Below, piece after piece: positions 1 to 7,207 of a stretch of 11,958 bases of DNA. This DNA comes from Planctomycetota bacterium (GTDB taxonomy: Bacteria; Planctomycetota; UBA1135; GCA-002686595), in the NCBI GenBank assembly GCA_027623615.1, contig JAQBVH010000030.1, forward strand, positions 1 through 11,958, read 5' to 3'. The position numbers and the translations under genes are program-made. Below the pieces are notes generated by a model. That model was not told where the DNA came from, did no database searches, and saw only the letters and a list, made by a program, of their open reading frames with translations. The number at the start of each line of letters is the position of its first letter. Within the stretch, counting starts at the first letter, position 1.

Positions 1-115
1 CGGCCGCGTTCTGCGGCAGGAGCGCGCCCATGGCGGCCGCGCCGATGCCCATGCCCGAGACACGCAGCAGGCCGCGGCGACTGATGTGGCGGCGCAGGTC
101 GTGGAGCTCACTCAT
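1..115 (-). CDS. DUF1501 family protein, N-terminus only (runs off the window)
   Basis: The minus strand starts with ATG at 115 and stays open to the window edge, giving 38 residues. The visible part reads [18 protein letters not shown], then a small hydrophobic stretch rich in Gly and Ala (VSGMGIGAAAMGALL). This is the usual start of planctomycete DUF1501 proteins: a short cytoplasmic head, a twin-arginine motif (SRRGLLR) and a hydrophobic core, which suggests Tat export. The start codon overlaps the end of the upstream PSCyt/PSD1 gene by 8 bases (ATGAGTGA), so translation is probably coupled. DUF1501 proteins belong to the alkaline phosphatase/sulfatase-like fold and nearly always follow a PSCyt/PSD1 gene; their reaction is not established. 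The assignment rests on the N-terminal pattern and this pairing, because the core domain lies outside the window. Confidence 0.83.
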   Translation of the reverse strand, partial: MSELHDLRRHISRRGLLRVSGMGIGAAAMGALLPQNAA

Positions 116-2531
116 GGGTCTTGGTCTCGTCGAGGCCGTAGAGGGTGTGGACCACCAGCGTCCAGGCCGAGAGCTCGGTCTGCGTCGTTCCCTCAGGAGC
201 CTCGATGTCCGAGCACAGCGCGGCGGCGAGCTCCGGGACCTCGTCGTAGTAGTGGCGCAGGTCGCCGAGCAAGGTCCGCAATACCCGCGCCCGCGACTCG
301 TCCGGAAGACGCCCCGTGACGGTCTCATGCAGCAGGGCCAGGCGCGCGCCGTCCTCCAGCGTCGGGCCGGAGAGCGCCGTGCGCGCCAGGTGCCGCGCCG
401 CCTTGAGGTACTCCGGTTCGTTCATGAACAGGAGCGCTTGCAAGGGCGTATTCGTGCGCTCCCGGCGCGCGGTGCACTCCTCTCGGGTAGGCGCGCCGAG
501 CAGCGACATCTGGACCGGCGGCATGCCCCGCTTCCAGAAGGTGTAGACGCTGCGCCGCCGGGTCTGGTCGCCCGTGTCGGCCTGGTAGTGGCGTGGGTAC
601 GAGCTGGGCAGGGTGACCGCCTCCCAGACCCCGGCGGGCTGGGGCGGCTTGACGCTGGGTCCGAAGCGTTCGGGGTTGAGCAGCCCGCTCGTGAACAGGA
701 TCTGGTCGCGCAGGACCTCCGCGTCGAGCCGGAAGCGCGAGCCACGGCCGAGCAGTCGGTTCTCAGGGTCCGCCGCGAAGCGCTCGGGTGTGGCTGCCGA
801 GGACTGGCGGTAGGTCGCCGAGAGGACGAGGCGCCGCAGCAGCGCCTGCACGTCCCAGCCCGAGTCCTGGAACTCCACCGCCAGGTGGTCGAGCAGCGCG
901 AGGTGGCGCGGCCACTCGCCCTGGGTGCCGAAGTCCTCGGCCGTCTTCACCAACCCGACCCCGAAGAGCTGCTGCCAGGCGCGGTTGACCGCGACGCGGG
1001 CCGTGAGCGGGTGGTCGCCCGACACCAGCCAGCGGGCGAGGTCGAGGCGCGAGGGCTCCTCGCCGCTCAGGACCAGCGCAGGCAGGAAGGCCGGCGTCCC
1101 GCGCGGCACCTCCTCGAGCGGCCGCTCGTAGTTCCCGCGCTCGAGCAGGAAGGCCGGTCGGCGCTCCTCGCGTTCGCGCATGACCATCGCGGCGGGGACG
1201 GCGCGCTGCACTCCGTGGAAAGCATGCTTCGCCTCGTCGCGAACCTTGCGTGCGGCGTCGCGAGCCGTGGTCCGCTCGGCCTTGGCCTCCTCCTCCGCTT
1301 CGCCGAGGAGCTTCTCGAGCTCCGCGAGCTTCGCCTCGGCCTCGTCCAGCGCGGCCTCGGTGCGCGCCAGCTCGGCGGCCTGCGCTGCGTCGGGCAGCTC
1401 GAGGTACGGGGGCTGCAGCCCGCGCAGCTTGTCCTGCTGCGAGCTGCCCGTCTCGGGGTCACCGGCGAAGTTGTTGAAGAAGGCGGACAGGCCGTAGAAC
1501 TCGCGCTGACTGATCGGGTCGTACTTGTGGTCGTGGCACACCGCGCACTGCACGGTCAGGCCGAGGAAGGCCGTACCGAACGCGGTCGTGCGGTCGATCA
1601 CGTTGCGGTGCAGGCTCTCCTCCGGCAGCGCCGTGCCGCGATCGATGATCATGTGCAGCCGGTGCCACCCCGAGGCGATCAGCTGATCGGTGGTCGGGTC
1701 CGCGACCAGGTCGCCCGCCAGCTGGTCGGTCACGAAGCGGTCGTAGGGCAGGTTGTCCTCGAACGCGCGAATGACCCAGTCCCGGTAAGGGCTCATCTCG
1801 CGGTAGTGATCGTGGTGCACCCCGTTCGTGTCCGCGAAGCGCACCAGGTCGAGCCAGTAGCGCGTCATGTGCTCGGCATGGGCCGGGTCCGCGAGCAGTC
1901 GATCGACCTGGCGCTCGTAGGCCTGCGGGGACTCGTCGGCCAGGAACCCCGCGATCTCTTCGCGCGTGGGTGGCAGCCCGGTCAGGTCGAGGCAAACGCG
2001 CCGCAGGAGCGTGCGCCGGTCGGCTGCGGGGCTCGGCGCGAGGCCCTCAGCGGCGAGGCCTGCGAGGACGAAGCTGTCGAGCGGTTGGCGGCACCACTCA
2101 CGCCCGCCGACCTCCGGCAGCGCGGGCGCCTCTGGGGCCGCGAATGACCAGAACTCCTCGTAGGGCGCGCCGGCCTCGATCCAGCGGCGCACGAGGTCGA
2201 GCTCTTGGGCAGTGAGGGCTTCCTTGTGGGAATCGCGCGGCGGCATGACCTCACCCGCGTCGTCCGTCGTCAGGCGGAACCAGAGCTCGCTCGCCTCCGG
2301 GTCGCCGGGCACGATCGCGGCGGCCCCGGCGCGCACGCGCGTGGCACCCTCGGAGCCCGCGCGCTCGTCGAGGCGCAGCCCGGCCTGGCGCTCAGCCTGA
2401 TCGGGACCGTGACAGGCGAAGCAACGGTCCGCGAGCAGCGGCCGGATCTCGGCGTTGAAGCCCGGCGAGTCCTGGGCAGCCAGGGGAGCAAGGAGCGGGA
2501 GCAGCGCGGCGGTTCGAGGGAGGAGCGTCAT
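108..2531 (-). CDS. PSCyt1-PSCyt2-PSD1 (DUF1549/DUF1553) cytochrome-type protein
   Basis: An 807-residue exported protein of the large planctomycete PSCyt/PSD1 family. Residues 1-20 ([20 protein letters not shown]) form a signal peptide. PSCyt1 covers about 24-125, with a haem-binding CFACH at 37-41 and a possible axial Met at 96 (EVMPP). PSCyt2/DUF1549 covers about 144-355, with LDLTGLPPT near 181 and a second CxxCH (CAVCH) at 329-333. A charged Ala/Glu/Lys-rich coiled coil covers about 384-437. PSD1/DUF1553 covers about 492-780 ([22 protein letters not shown]). The open frame extends 37 codons upstream, but that extension is basic and would bury the signal peptide, so the ATG at 2531 is preferred. 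No clear Shine-Dalgarno is visible. Length is normal for the compact members of the family, which lack a LamG or PA14 insert. It is followed by DUF1501 with an 8-base overlap. A c-type haem, periplasmic role is expected from the motifs; the substrate is unknown. Confidence 0.93.
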   Translation of the reverse strand: MTLLPRTAALLPLLAPLAAQDSPGFNAEIRPLLADRCFACHGPDQAERQAGLRLDERAGSEGATRVRAGAAAIVPGDPEASELWFRLTTDDAGEVMPPRDSHKEALTAQELDLVRRWIEAGAPYEEFWSFAAPEAPALPEVGGREWCRQPLDSFVLAGLAAEGLAPSPAADRRTLLRRVCLDLTGLPPTREEIAGFLADESPQAYERQVDRLLADPAHAEHMTRYWLDLVRFADTNGVHHDHYREMSPYRDWVIRAFEDNLPYDRFVTDQLAGDLVADPTTDQLIASGWHRLHMIIDRGTALPEESLHRNVIDRTTAFGTAFLGLTVQCAVCHDHKYDPISQREFYGLSAFFNNFAGDPETGSSQQDKLRGLQPPYLELPDAAQAAELARTEAALDEAEAKLAELEKLLGEAEEEAKAERTTARDAARKVRDEAKHAFHGVQRAVPAAMVMREREERRPAFLLERGNYERPLEEVPRGTPAFLPALVLSGEEPSRLDLARWLVSGDHPLTARVAVNRAWQQLFGVGLVKTAEDFGTQGEWPRHLALLDHLAVEFQDSGWDVQALLRRLVLSATYRQSSAATPERFAADPENRLLGRGSRFRLDAEVLRDQILFTSGLLNPERFGPSVKPPQPAGVWEAVTLPSSYPRHYQADTGDQTRRRSVYTFWKRGMPPVQMSLLGAPTREECTARRERTNTPLQALLFMNEPEYLKAARHLARTALSGPTLEDGARLALLHETVTGRLPDESRARVLRTLLGDLRHYYDEVPELAAALCSDIEAPEGTTQTELSAWTLVVHTLYGLDETKTHE

Positions 2532-2545
2532 GGGGTAGCGCCGGG

Positions 2546-2551
2546 ATTGTG
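2546..2551 (-). promoter_or_regulatory. candidate -10 element for the PSCyt/PSD1 operon
   Basis: The minus strand reads TGGCACAAT, a plausible extended -10 (TGn plus CACAAT), ending 14 bases before the ATG at 2531. No convincing -35 is visible. If used, the 5' leader would be only about 8 nt, which fits the lack of a ribosome binding site. This is pattern matching only. Confidence 0.25.
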
Positions 2552-2617
2552 CCATCGACCCTTGGGACGCCGACGACCCAATTCGGGGCGCGGACCGGCC
2601 ACCTGAAACGCCAGGAC

Positions 2618-2638
2618 CCCGGTCGCAAGGCGACCGGG
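2618..2638. promoter_or_regulatory. perfect 9-bp inverted repeat between divergent genes
   Basis: CCCGGTCGC, a 3-base spacer (AAG), then GCGACCGGG: a perfect 9-bp inverted repeat in the only divergent intergenic region of the window. It lies just upstream of the candidate -10 of the methyltransferase gene, about where a -35 would sit, and also upstream of the opposite operon. It could be an operator for a dimeric regulator or a hairpin. There is no following T-tract and both flanking genes point away, so it is unlikely to be a terminator. Confidence 0.45.
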
Positions 2639-2646
2639 CCACGTGC

Positions 2647-2652
2647 TACACC
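2647..2652 (+). promoter_or_regulatory. candidate -10 element of the methyltransferase gene
   Basis: TGCTACACC contains an extended -10-like TGnTACACC, ending only 6 bases before the GTG start at 2659. A start site 7 bases downstream would fall on the start codon, predicting a leaderless transcript. No -35 is recognisable; the inverted repeat at 2618-2638 occupies that position. Low confidence. Confidence 0.28.
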
Positions 2653-2658
2653 CGCCCC

Positions 2659-3477
2659 GTGACCGAGCTGCGCTGTCCCGCCTGCGATCTGGCCGCCTCC
2701 TCCGCCGTGGGCGCGGGAGCCCACCTTGCCTGCGCCGGCTGCGGTCTCCTCTTCGCGGCAAAGATGCGGGAACCCGGCGCCGAGTGGTACCGCTCCTCGG
2801 GGATCTACGCGGGCGAGGACGAGGGCGTCCTCGACGCCAGGCACGCAGCGTTCTTCGGGCACGTCGCGCCCGGCCGCCTCCTCGACGCGGGCTGCGGCCG
2901 CGGCACGTTCCTGCGCGCGGCGCGCGAGCGCGGCTTCGAGGTGCGAGGCATCGAGCAGCAGACCGACCTGGTCACGCAGGCGCGGGGCGAGGGCCTCGAC
3001 GTCCTCGCGGGAACGATCCCGGACTCCCTCAGCGCACTCGCGGAGTTCGACGCCGTGACGGTGTTCGATGTCCTCGAACACCTCGCCGACCCACTCGGTG
3101 CGCTCGAAGCCCTCCTCGCCGCCCTGCGCCCGGGCGGGAGTCTGGTGCTGTCCGTGCCGCGCGCAGACCGGCACCCGCCCGTGTTCGACCCCGTCGTCGA
3201 CGCGCCGCCGCACCACCTGACCCTCTGGTGCCCCGCGGCGCTGCGGATCATCTTGGAGCGCGCGGGCGCAGCCGAGATCCAGGTCATCGCCCTGCCCTTG
3301 ACCGCGCGCGACCTGTTCCTGCATCACCTCTGGCGGCGCCACGGCCGCGGCGCGCTCACCCAGGACCGTCGCGACGGCCTGACCCGGCGCTGGCTGCGGC
3401 TGCGCGTCGCTCTCCTGCGCGGTTTCAGCCGGGCGCGGGGTCACACCCTGGTTGCCATCGCACGCCGTCCTTCCTGA
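2659..3477 (+). CDS. class I SAM-dependent methyltransferase with N-terminal zinc ribbon
   Basis: A 272-residue protein starting at GTG 2659. A four-cysteine zinc ribbon lies at the N-terminus (CPAC at 6-9, CAGC at 25-28). A class I methyltransferase of the Methyltransf_23 type follows. SAM-binding motif I is LLDAGCGRG at 74-82, the acidic second-strand residue is near E99 (VRGIEQQ), and motif IV is FDVLEHLADP at 136-145. The post-IV segment is LRPGGSLVLSVPR at about 156-168. The basic C-terminal 60 residues have no assigned domain. Zinc-ribbon plus Methyltransf_23 proteins often act in sugar, cell-envelope or secondary metabolite modification, but no neighbour here indicates the acceptor. 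There is no signal peptide, so it is cytoplasmic. It is divergent from the PSCyt operon and followed at 47 bases by a disturbed ORF. The fold is secure; the substrate is unknown. Confidence 0.9.
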   Translation: MTELRCPACDLAASSAVGAGAHLACAGCGLLFAAKMREPGAEWYRSSGIYAGEDEGVLDARHAAFFGHVAPGRLLDAGCGRGTFLRAARERGFEVRGIEQQTDLVTQARGEGLDVLAGTIPDSLSALAEFDAVTVFDVLEHLADPLGALEALLAALRPGGSLVLSVPRADRHPPVFDPVVDAPPHHLTLWCPAALRIILERAGAAEIQVIALPLTARDLFLHHLWRRHGRGALTQDRRDGLTRRWLRLRVALLRGFSRARGHTLVAIARRPS

Positions 3478-3523
3478 GACCGACTCACGATGGCAGGATC
3501 GGGGCGGCGCCTGGAGCAACACG

Positions 3524-3737
3524 ATGAACGCAGCGAGCTTCCCCTACCCCGTCGGTGACGCCACCTTCGAGGGCTACCTGGCCGACGGCTCCGAGGGAAC
3601 CTCCGCCCCGGAGCAGCGCGCCATCTCGACCGCTGCGCACCTCGCAACGACCCTGCTCCCCATAGAGGTCGAGGGCCAACGCGACGTACCCGAGCCCGGC
3701 GAGGTCGCGCGCCTTCGTGCTGGTGCACCTACCAGGA
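3524..3737 (+). pseudogene. rearranged dienelactone hydrolase remnant with an inverted internal block
   Basis: The plus strand from ATG 3524 reads MNAASF, then YPVGDATFEGYLADG, the usual N-terminus of dienelactone hydrolase (DLH) alpha/beta-hydrolases. The next conserved DLH block is absent in this frame. It appears on the opposite strand at 3715-3650 as KARDLAGLGYVALALDLYG plus EQG, matching the family signature that normally follows on the same strand. Just before it on the minus strand (3728-3711), VHQHEG resembles the DLH strand VLVVH, but it is one base out of frame and about ten residues too close. The catalytic Cys, Asp and His regions are not found. The simplest reading is a broken DLH gene in which a block of roughly 100 bases was inverted, with a small deletion. 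A chimeric read or assembly error would look the same. A 7-bp inverted pair, GGAGCAG (3610) and CTGCTCC (3653), lies near the left breakpoint. Confidence 0.55.
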
Positions 3738-4399
3738 GCTCGGGGGCGCTGAACCCAGGTCTTCGCCTGGTCCATCGGCAGATCCTGGCCCTGACCAACG
3801 ACACGGTCGAACTGCCCGGCTACGGCGGAGACCCCTTCCCCAACCGGATCCGGTTGACCTCCACCTGGCCAGCGACAGGAACGGGCGGCCTCGGCTCCGT
3901 GCTCGGCGCGTCCGCGGCCGGCGACCTCGATGGTGATGGCCGACTCGACTTCTACCCTCGACGCCGGGCCGGAGAGAAGGAGGAGTTGCTGGCGCTCTCG
4001 CTGGCGAGCAGCGATCCCCTGTTCCGGCACCGCGACGAAGCCAAATGGCGTCCCGGCTGGGGACCAGGCTACGGGTGTTGCACGCTTTCTACCGGGAAAC
4101 ATCCCGTGATCGTGCTGAGCGACCCGATCCAGTTCCTCGAGGTCTCGGTCCGCTGTCACCCGCCCGCCGGCGGGACCAACTGGACGGCGCGCTGGGGTGA
4201 CGTGGGCGCGAGCTCCGGGGTGGCCCTGGCCCCGTGGCGGGACGAGGACGGCGACGGGGTCGACGACTTCCTCGCGGGCACGTCCGATTGGTTCTGGCAC
4301 GGCAACGTCTGCGCGGGCGCCAACCTCCGCTGCCTGAGCGGAGCGCATGGGACCCTGCTCTGGATCCTTGACGAGGAGCAGGTCGGTCAGGATCGCTGA
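3524..4399 (+). CDS. chimeric ORF: DLH N-terminus, inverted segment, then FG-GAP-like sequence
   Basis: One open frame of 291 codons from ATG 3524 to TGA 4397-4399. A gene caller would probably report it as a hypothetical or FG-GAP protein. The first 25 residues are a DLH N-terminus. Residues of roughly 30-70 are antisense to a DLH block and are probably meaningless. From about 3770 it resembles secreted FG-GAP/integrin-alpha-like beta-propeller proteins. Two calcium-loop motifs are visible: GDLDGDGRLDF (about 3920-3952) and RDEDGDGVDDF (about 4238-4270). CLSGAHGTLLWILDE near the end is typical of the FG-GAP strand pattern. There is no signal peptide, only two loops instead of the usual five to seven, and the end is abrupt. 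The FG-GAP part therefore looks like a fragment that lost both ends. Expression as one functional protein is doubtful. Confidence 0.45.
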   Translation: MNAASFPYPVGDATFEGYLADGSEGTSAPEQRAISTAAHLATTLLPIEVEGQRDVPEPGEVARLRAGAPTRSSGALNPGLRLVHRQILALTNDTVELPGYGGDPFPNRIRLTSTWPATGTGGLGSVLGASAAGDLDGDGRLDFYPRRRAGEKEELLALSLASSDPLFRHRDEAKWRPGWGPGYGCCTLSTGKHPVIVLSDPIQFLEVSVRCHPPAGGTNWTARWGDVGASSGVALAPWRDEDGDGVDDFLAGTSDWFWHGNVCAGANLRCLSGAHGTLLWILDEEQVGQDR

Positions 4400-4748
4400 C
4401 ACGGCTCGGGCTCGACCACCTCACGGGTCAGGTTCCCTCGGACATGGCCGGCAAGTCCAGGCGGGGCGGCCACCAGCAAGCGTGCTGTGGGGAGGCGCAG
4501 CGAGGGGGGGCATCCCGCCGAGGTCCATCTCTGCGACGCGCGCTGCCGCGGCCCTTGGGTCGGGTGTGGGTGCGATGACCGAAGGCTCGTTTTCGAGTTC
4601 CTCCAGGCCCACGCTGAGGGCCCGCGCAGGGAGAGCCCGAGAACACACCCGGGTTCCGCTGAATTGCTGATAGGCTCGAAGCTTCGCGGCCGGGTTTCCT
4701 CCCCGCAGCCCGCTGCGTCTCTTCATAACCCTTCCGGATTATCCATTC
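4400..4748. other. stretch without a convincing gene, between the truncated FG-GAP ORF and the protease
   Basis: No frame shows a recognisable domain. A minus-strand frame (4726-4421, 101 codons) reads plausibly in its middle (GLEELENEPSVIAPTPDPRA) but matches no family I know and has no clear start signal. A 10-bp palindrome, CGAAGCTTCG, lies at 4677-4686, right after TAGGCT (4671-4676), a weak -10 candidate for the protease gene. The last 40 bases before the protease are more AT-rich than their surroundings, as expected of a promoter or leader. The stretch may be decayed gene sequence plus the protease's upstream region. Confidence 0.5.
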
Positions 4749-4753
4749 AGGAG
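4749..4753 (+). promoter_or_regulatory. Shine-Dalgarno sequence of the metalloprotease gene
   Basis: AGGAG with a 5-base spacer to the ATG at 4759. It is the clearest ribosome binding site in the window; the other genes lack an obvious one. It fixes the protease start. Confidence 0.6.
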
Positions 4754-4758
4754 TCCCC

Positions 4759-6348
4759 ATGTCCGTGACACTCCTCCCCGTCGCATGGCTCGCGGCGTCC
4801 GCGCTCGTATCCGTGCCCGACATCGAGGCCGATGCCCAGCGCTATCTGAACCTCAACAACGTCGACGTCCAGATGCTCGAGGTCCCCCCGGTCGTCGAGC
4901 CGACCTTCGTCGAGGTCGACATCAACGGCCTCCCCTTCACGCTGGATATCCAGCCTCATTCCATCCGCACGGCGGACTACGTCCTCTGGACGGACGTCGG
5001 CGGCGGCGTCATGGTCCCGGCGAACCCCGGCGCGCCGAAGACCTTCCGCGGCGCGATCCTCGAGGACCCGGGCTCGCTCATCGCGGGCTCGATCCTCCAC
5101 GACGGACTGCACGCCAAGCTGATGTTCACCAACGGCGAGACCTACTGGATCGAGCCACTGGTCGCCAAGGTGCCCGGTGCGCGCATCGGTCAGCACGCCA
5201 TCTACGCCGACGACGAGATCATTCCGTCGTTCGGCATCTGCGGCACGGACACCAGCGGCCACGTGGACACCCACGACGCCGATGGCGGGACGACCCTCGC
5301 CGCCGGTGGGTCCATCGAGATCGCGGAGCTCGGCCTCGACGCCGACTTCGAGTTCTTCCAGGACCAGAACAGCGACGTCCAGCAAACGTCCGGTCGCATG
5401 GAGCTGGTCATCAACACGATGAACACCCAGTACGAGAACGAGGTCGGGATCACCCACAAGATATCCGCCGTCATCGTGCGCACGGACGCCAACGACCCCT
5501 ACACCTCGACGAACCCGAGCACCCGCCTCAGCCAGTTCCGCAACCACTGGAACAGCGCCCAGAGCGGCCTGCGCCGCGACGTCGCGGAGCTCTTCACCGG
5601 GGCAAACCTAGACGGCAGCGTGATCGGCATCGCCTACCTCGGTGTGATCTGCACCAGCAACGGCTACAACGTCGTCGAGAGCGACTGCTGTGGCTCGCTC
5701 GCTTGCGCGACCGACCTGTCCGCCCACGAGCTTGGCCACAACTGGAACGCGGGCCACTGTTCCGGCGGTTGCAACGCCACCATGAACTCGGGCCTGACCT
5801 GCACGAACCAGTTCATCACCGCCTCCGAGAACTCGATCATCAACCACCGCAACTCGCGGACCTGTCTCGATGACGGCACGATCCTGTACGAGGACGACTT
5901 CGAGTCGAACGACTTCACCGCCGGCGGCTGGACCGTCTCCGACAGCGGCCGTTGCAAGGTAGCCAAGCAGGCGGCCTACTCCGGCAACCGCGGCGCGCGC
6001 CTCAAGAAGGGCGGCGTGGGCCCTCCCGCCTGCACCATCGGCACGGACGAGACCTGGATCCACACCCCGTCCTTCAGCACCGTCGGGTGCAACTCCGTCC
6101 AGCTCTGGTTCCACGCGCACTACCGCAAGAACGAGCTGAACTGCGAGTTCCTGGACGTCCAGTACTCCGTCGGCGGCGGTGCCTGGGTCAGCGTCCTGAC
6201 CATCGAGCAGCACGCCTGGGACTACTACCGCGTCACCCTGCCCGGCGGGGTCGCAGGCCAGAGCAACGTGCGGATCCGGTTCATCGGAAACGCCAGGGGT
6301 CAGGCCGAACGGGCCGAGCTCGACAACGTCACCGTCGTCGGTTTCTGA
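4759..6348 (+). CDS. secreted M12-type (reprolysin/ADAM-like) zinc metalloprotease with C-terminal jelly-roll-like domain
   Basis: A 529-residue exported protein. Residues 1-19 are a hydrophobic signal-like segment (MSVTLLPVAWLAASALVSV), unusual in lacking Lys or Arg in its head. Residues about 25-195 resemble the propeptide region of M12B proteases. The catalytic domain covers about 212-370. Its zinc-binding metzincin motif HELGHNWNAGH at 323-333 supplies three His ligands and the catalytic Glu324. The Met-turn follows at CNATMNS (Met342). GIAYLGVICT near 290-299 is the conserved strand before the active-site helix. Paired cysteines (310-311, 316, 334, 338, 348, 369) suggest disulphides and an extracytoplasmic location. 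Residues about 376-529 (EDDFESNDFTAGGW to AELDNVTVVGF) look like a MAM/LamG-type beta-sandwich, probably for binding. A hairpin terminator follows 20 bases after the stop. The protease fold is near certain; the natural substrate is unknown. Confidence 0.93.
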   Translation: MSVTLLPVAWLAASALVSVPDIEADAQRYLNLNNVDVQMLEVPPVVEPTFVEVDINGLPFTLDIQPHSIRTADYVLWTDVGGGVMVPANPGAPKTFRGAILEDPGSLIAGSILHDGLHAKLMFTNGETYWIEPLVAKVPGARIGQHAIYADDEIIPSFGICGTDTSGHVDTHDADGGTTLAAGGSIEIAELGLDADFEFFQDQNSDVQQTSGRMELVINTMNTQYENEVGITHKISAVIVRTDANDPYTSTNPSTRLSQFRNHWNSAQSGLRRDVAELFTGANLDGSVIGIAYLGVICTSNGYNVVESDCCGSLACATDLSAHELGHNWNAGHCSGGCNATMNSGLTCTNQFITASENSIINHRNSRTCLDDGTILYEDDFESNDFTAGGWTVSDSGRCKVAKQAAYSGNRGARLKKGGVGPPACTIGTDETWIHTPSFSTVGCNSVQLWFHAHYRKNELNCEFLDVQYSVGGGAWVSVLTIEQHAWDYYRVTLPGGVAGQSNVRIRFIGNARGQAERAELDNVTVVGF

Positions 6349-6368
6349 TCCACCAATGAACCCAGCGC

Positions 6369-6398
6369 GGGGGCCGAACCAGGCTTGGTTCGGCCCCC
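6369..6398 (+). terminator. strong hairpin terminator after the metalloprotease gene
   Basis: A perfect 13-bp stem, GGGGGCCGAACCA and TGGTTCGGCCCCC, with a 4-base loop (GGCT), begins 20 bases after the protease stop. The following bases (TGCCTTTGCC) give only a weak T-run. Its 3' arm ends just 10 bases before the ATG of the next gene at 6409, leaving almost no room for a separate promoter. Confidence 0.75.
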
Positions 6399-6408
6399 TG
6401 CCTTTGCC

Positions 6409-7077
6409 ATGCGCCCCCGCATCAAGCTCGCCTCCGACTGCCTGCCCGACGGCCGACCCATCGAGCTCTTCGAGCACGACGGACACCACGAGATCCGCTG
6501 CGGGGGCCTGTCGCTGATGGGCTCGCGCATGCGCCACTCCGAGGAGGAGCTGGCCCGGCTCGCCTGCCAAGGACTGCGCTCCGGTGCGCGCGTCCTGATC
6601 GGCGGCCTGGGACTCGGGTTCACCCTGCGCGCCACCCTGGACCTCCTGCCACCCGACGGCACAGCGATCCAGGTCGAGCTGATGGCGGCCGTCGTCGAGT
6701 GGAACCGTGGTCCCCTCGGCCACCATGCGGACCACCCCCTGGACGACCTGCGCACGGAGCTCGTGCTCGCCGACGTGACCAAGGCCGTGCGGCGCTACGA
6801 GGATGACCTCGACGCGATCCTGCTCGACGTCGACAACGGACCCAACCCTCTCGTCGCGGAGGAGAACGCCTGGCTCTACAAGCCCGTGGGGCTGCAGCGC
6901 ATGCGTCGTGCGTTGCGGCCGGGTGGATGCCTCGCCATCTGGTCCTCCGAGGAGGTGCCGAGCTTCCCCGCGCGGCTGCGCAAGGAGGGCTTTTGCGACG
7001 TGGAGGCCCATCGGGTCACCGCGCGGCCGAACGGGAAGGGACCGCGGCACGCGGTGTTCCTCGGTCGCCGCCCCTGA
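6409..7077 (+). CDS. spermidine-synthase-like SAM-binding protein
   Basis: A 222-residue cytoplasmic protein with a class I Rossmann fold of the spermidine synthase-like group (COG0421 type). The nucleotide-binding loop is VLIGGLGLGFTLR at 62-74. The acidic residue after strand 2 is E90, in QVELMAAVVEWNRGPL. The strand-4 acidic pair lies in AILLDVDNGPNP, with D140 and D142. RALRPGGCLAIWSS at 167-180 is strand 5. The classical GGGDG of true spermidine synthases is replaced by GGLGLG, and the protein is shorter than SpeE because it lacks the N-terminal beta-barrel. It may therefore not make spermidine, and a methyltransferase role is equally possible. The ATG at 6409 is chosen over an in-frame TTG at 6385, which lies inside the terminator hairpin. 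No Shine-Dalgarno is visible. It is followed by 130 bases without a gene. Confidence 0.82.
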   Translation: MRPRIKLASDCLPDGRPIELFEHDGHHEIRCGGLSLMGSRMRHSEEELARLACQGLRSGARVLIGGLGLGFTLRATLDLLPPDGTAIQVELMAAVVEWNRGPLGHHADHPLDDLRTELVLADVTKAVRRYEDDLDAILLDVDNGPNPLVAEENAWLYKPVGLQRMRRALRPGGCLAIWSSEEVPSFPARLRKEGFCDVEAHRVTARPNGKGPRHAVFLGRRP

Positions 7078-7207
7078 AGCCTCCAGGGCCGATGGTCGCG
7101 TGGAACAGTACTTCGATCGGCCGCGAACGCAGGCTGGTGGTACGTTCGGACCTCTCTCTCCAGGGGCCATCTCCCACCCGGCCCCGAACGCTCCTGCCAG
7201 GGGTCCG

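Noticed and set aside
30..2147. 705-codon plus-strand open frame opposite the PSCyt/PSD1 gene
   Set aside because: It is antisense to a gene with clear domains and motifs, its translation is low-complexity (Arg, Leu, Val, Gln, Glu) with no domain, and long antisense frames are common at this GC content.
2532..2642. 37-codon N-terminal extension of the PSCyt/PSD1 protein
   Set aside because: The extension is basic, has no family resemblance, would displace the signal peptide and would cover the divergent promoter region.
3452..3523. Earlier ATG for the chimeric ORF
   Set aside because: The ATG at 3452 overlaps the end of the methyltransferase gene, and the hydrolase similarity starts only at ATG 3524.
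4421..4726. 101-codon minus-strand frame with a protein-like middle section
   Set aside because: I do not recognise it, it has no ribosome binding site, its ends read as shadow sequence, and its neighbourhood is rearranged. It could be a decayed fragment but is not supported as a gene.
6803..7207. Upstream extension of the FG-GAP/repeat protein to an ATG at 6803
   Set aside because: This part overlaps the spermidine-synthase-like gene in another frame and would bury the signal peptide that starts at 7208.
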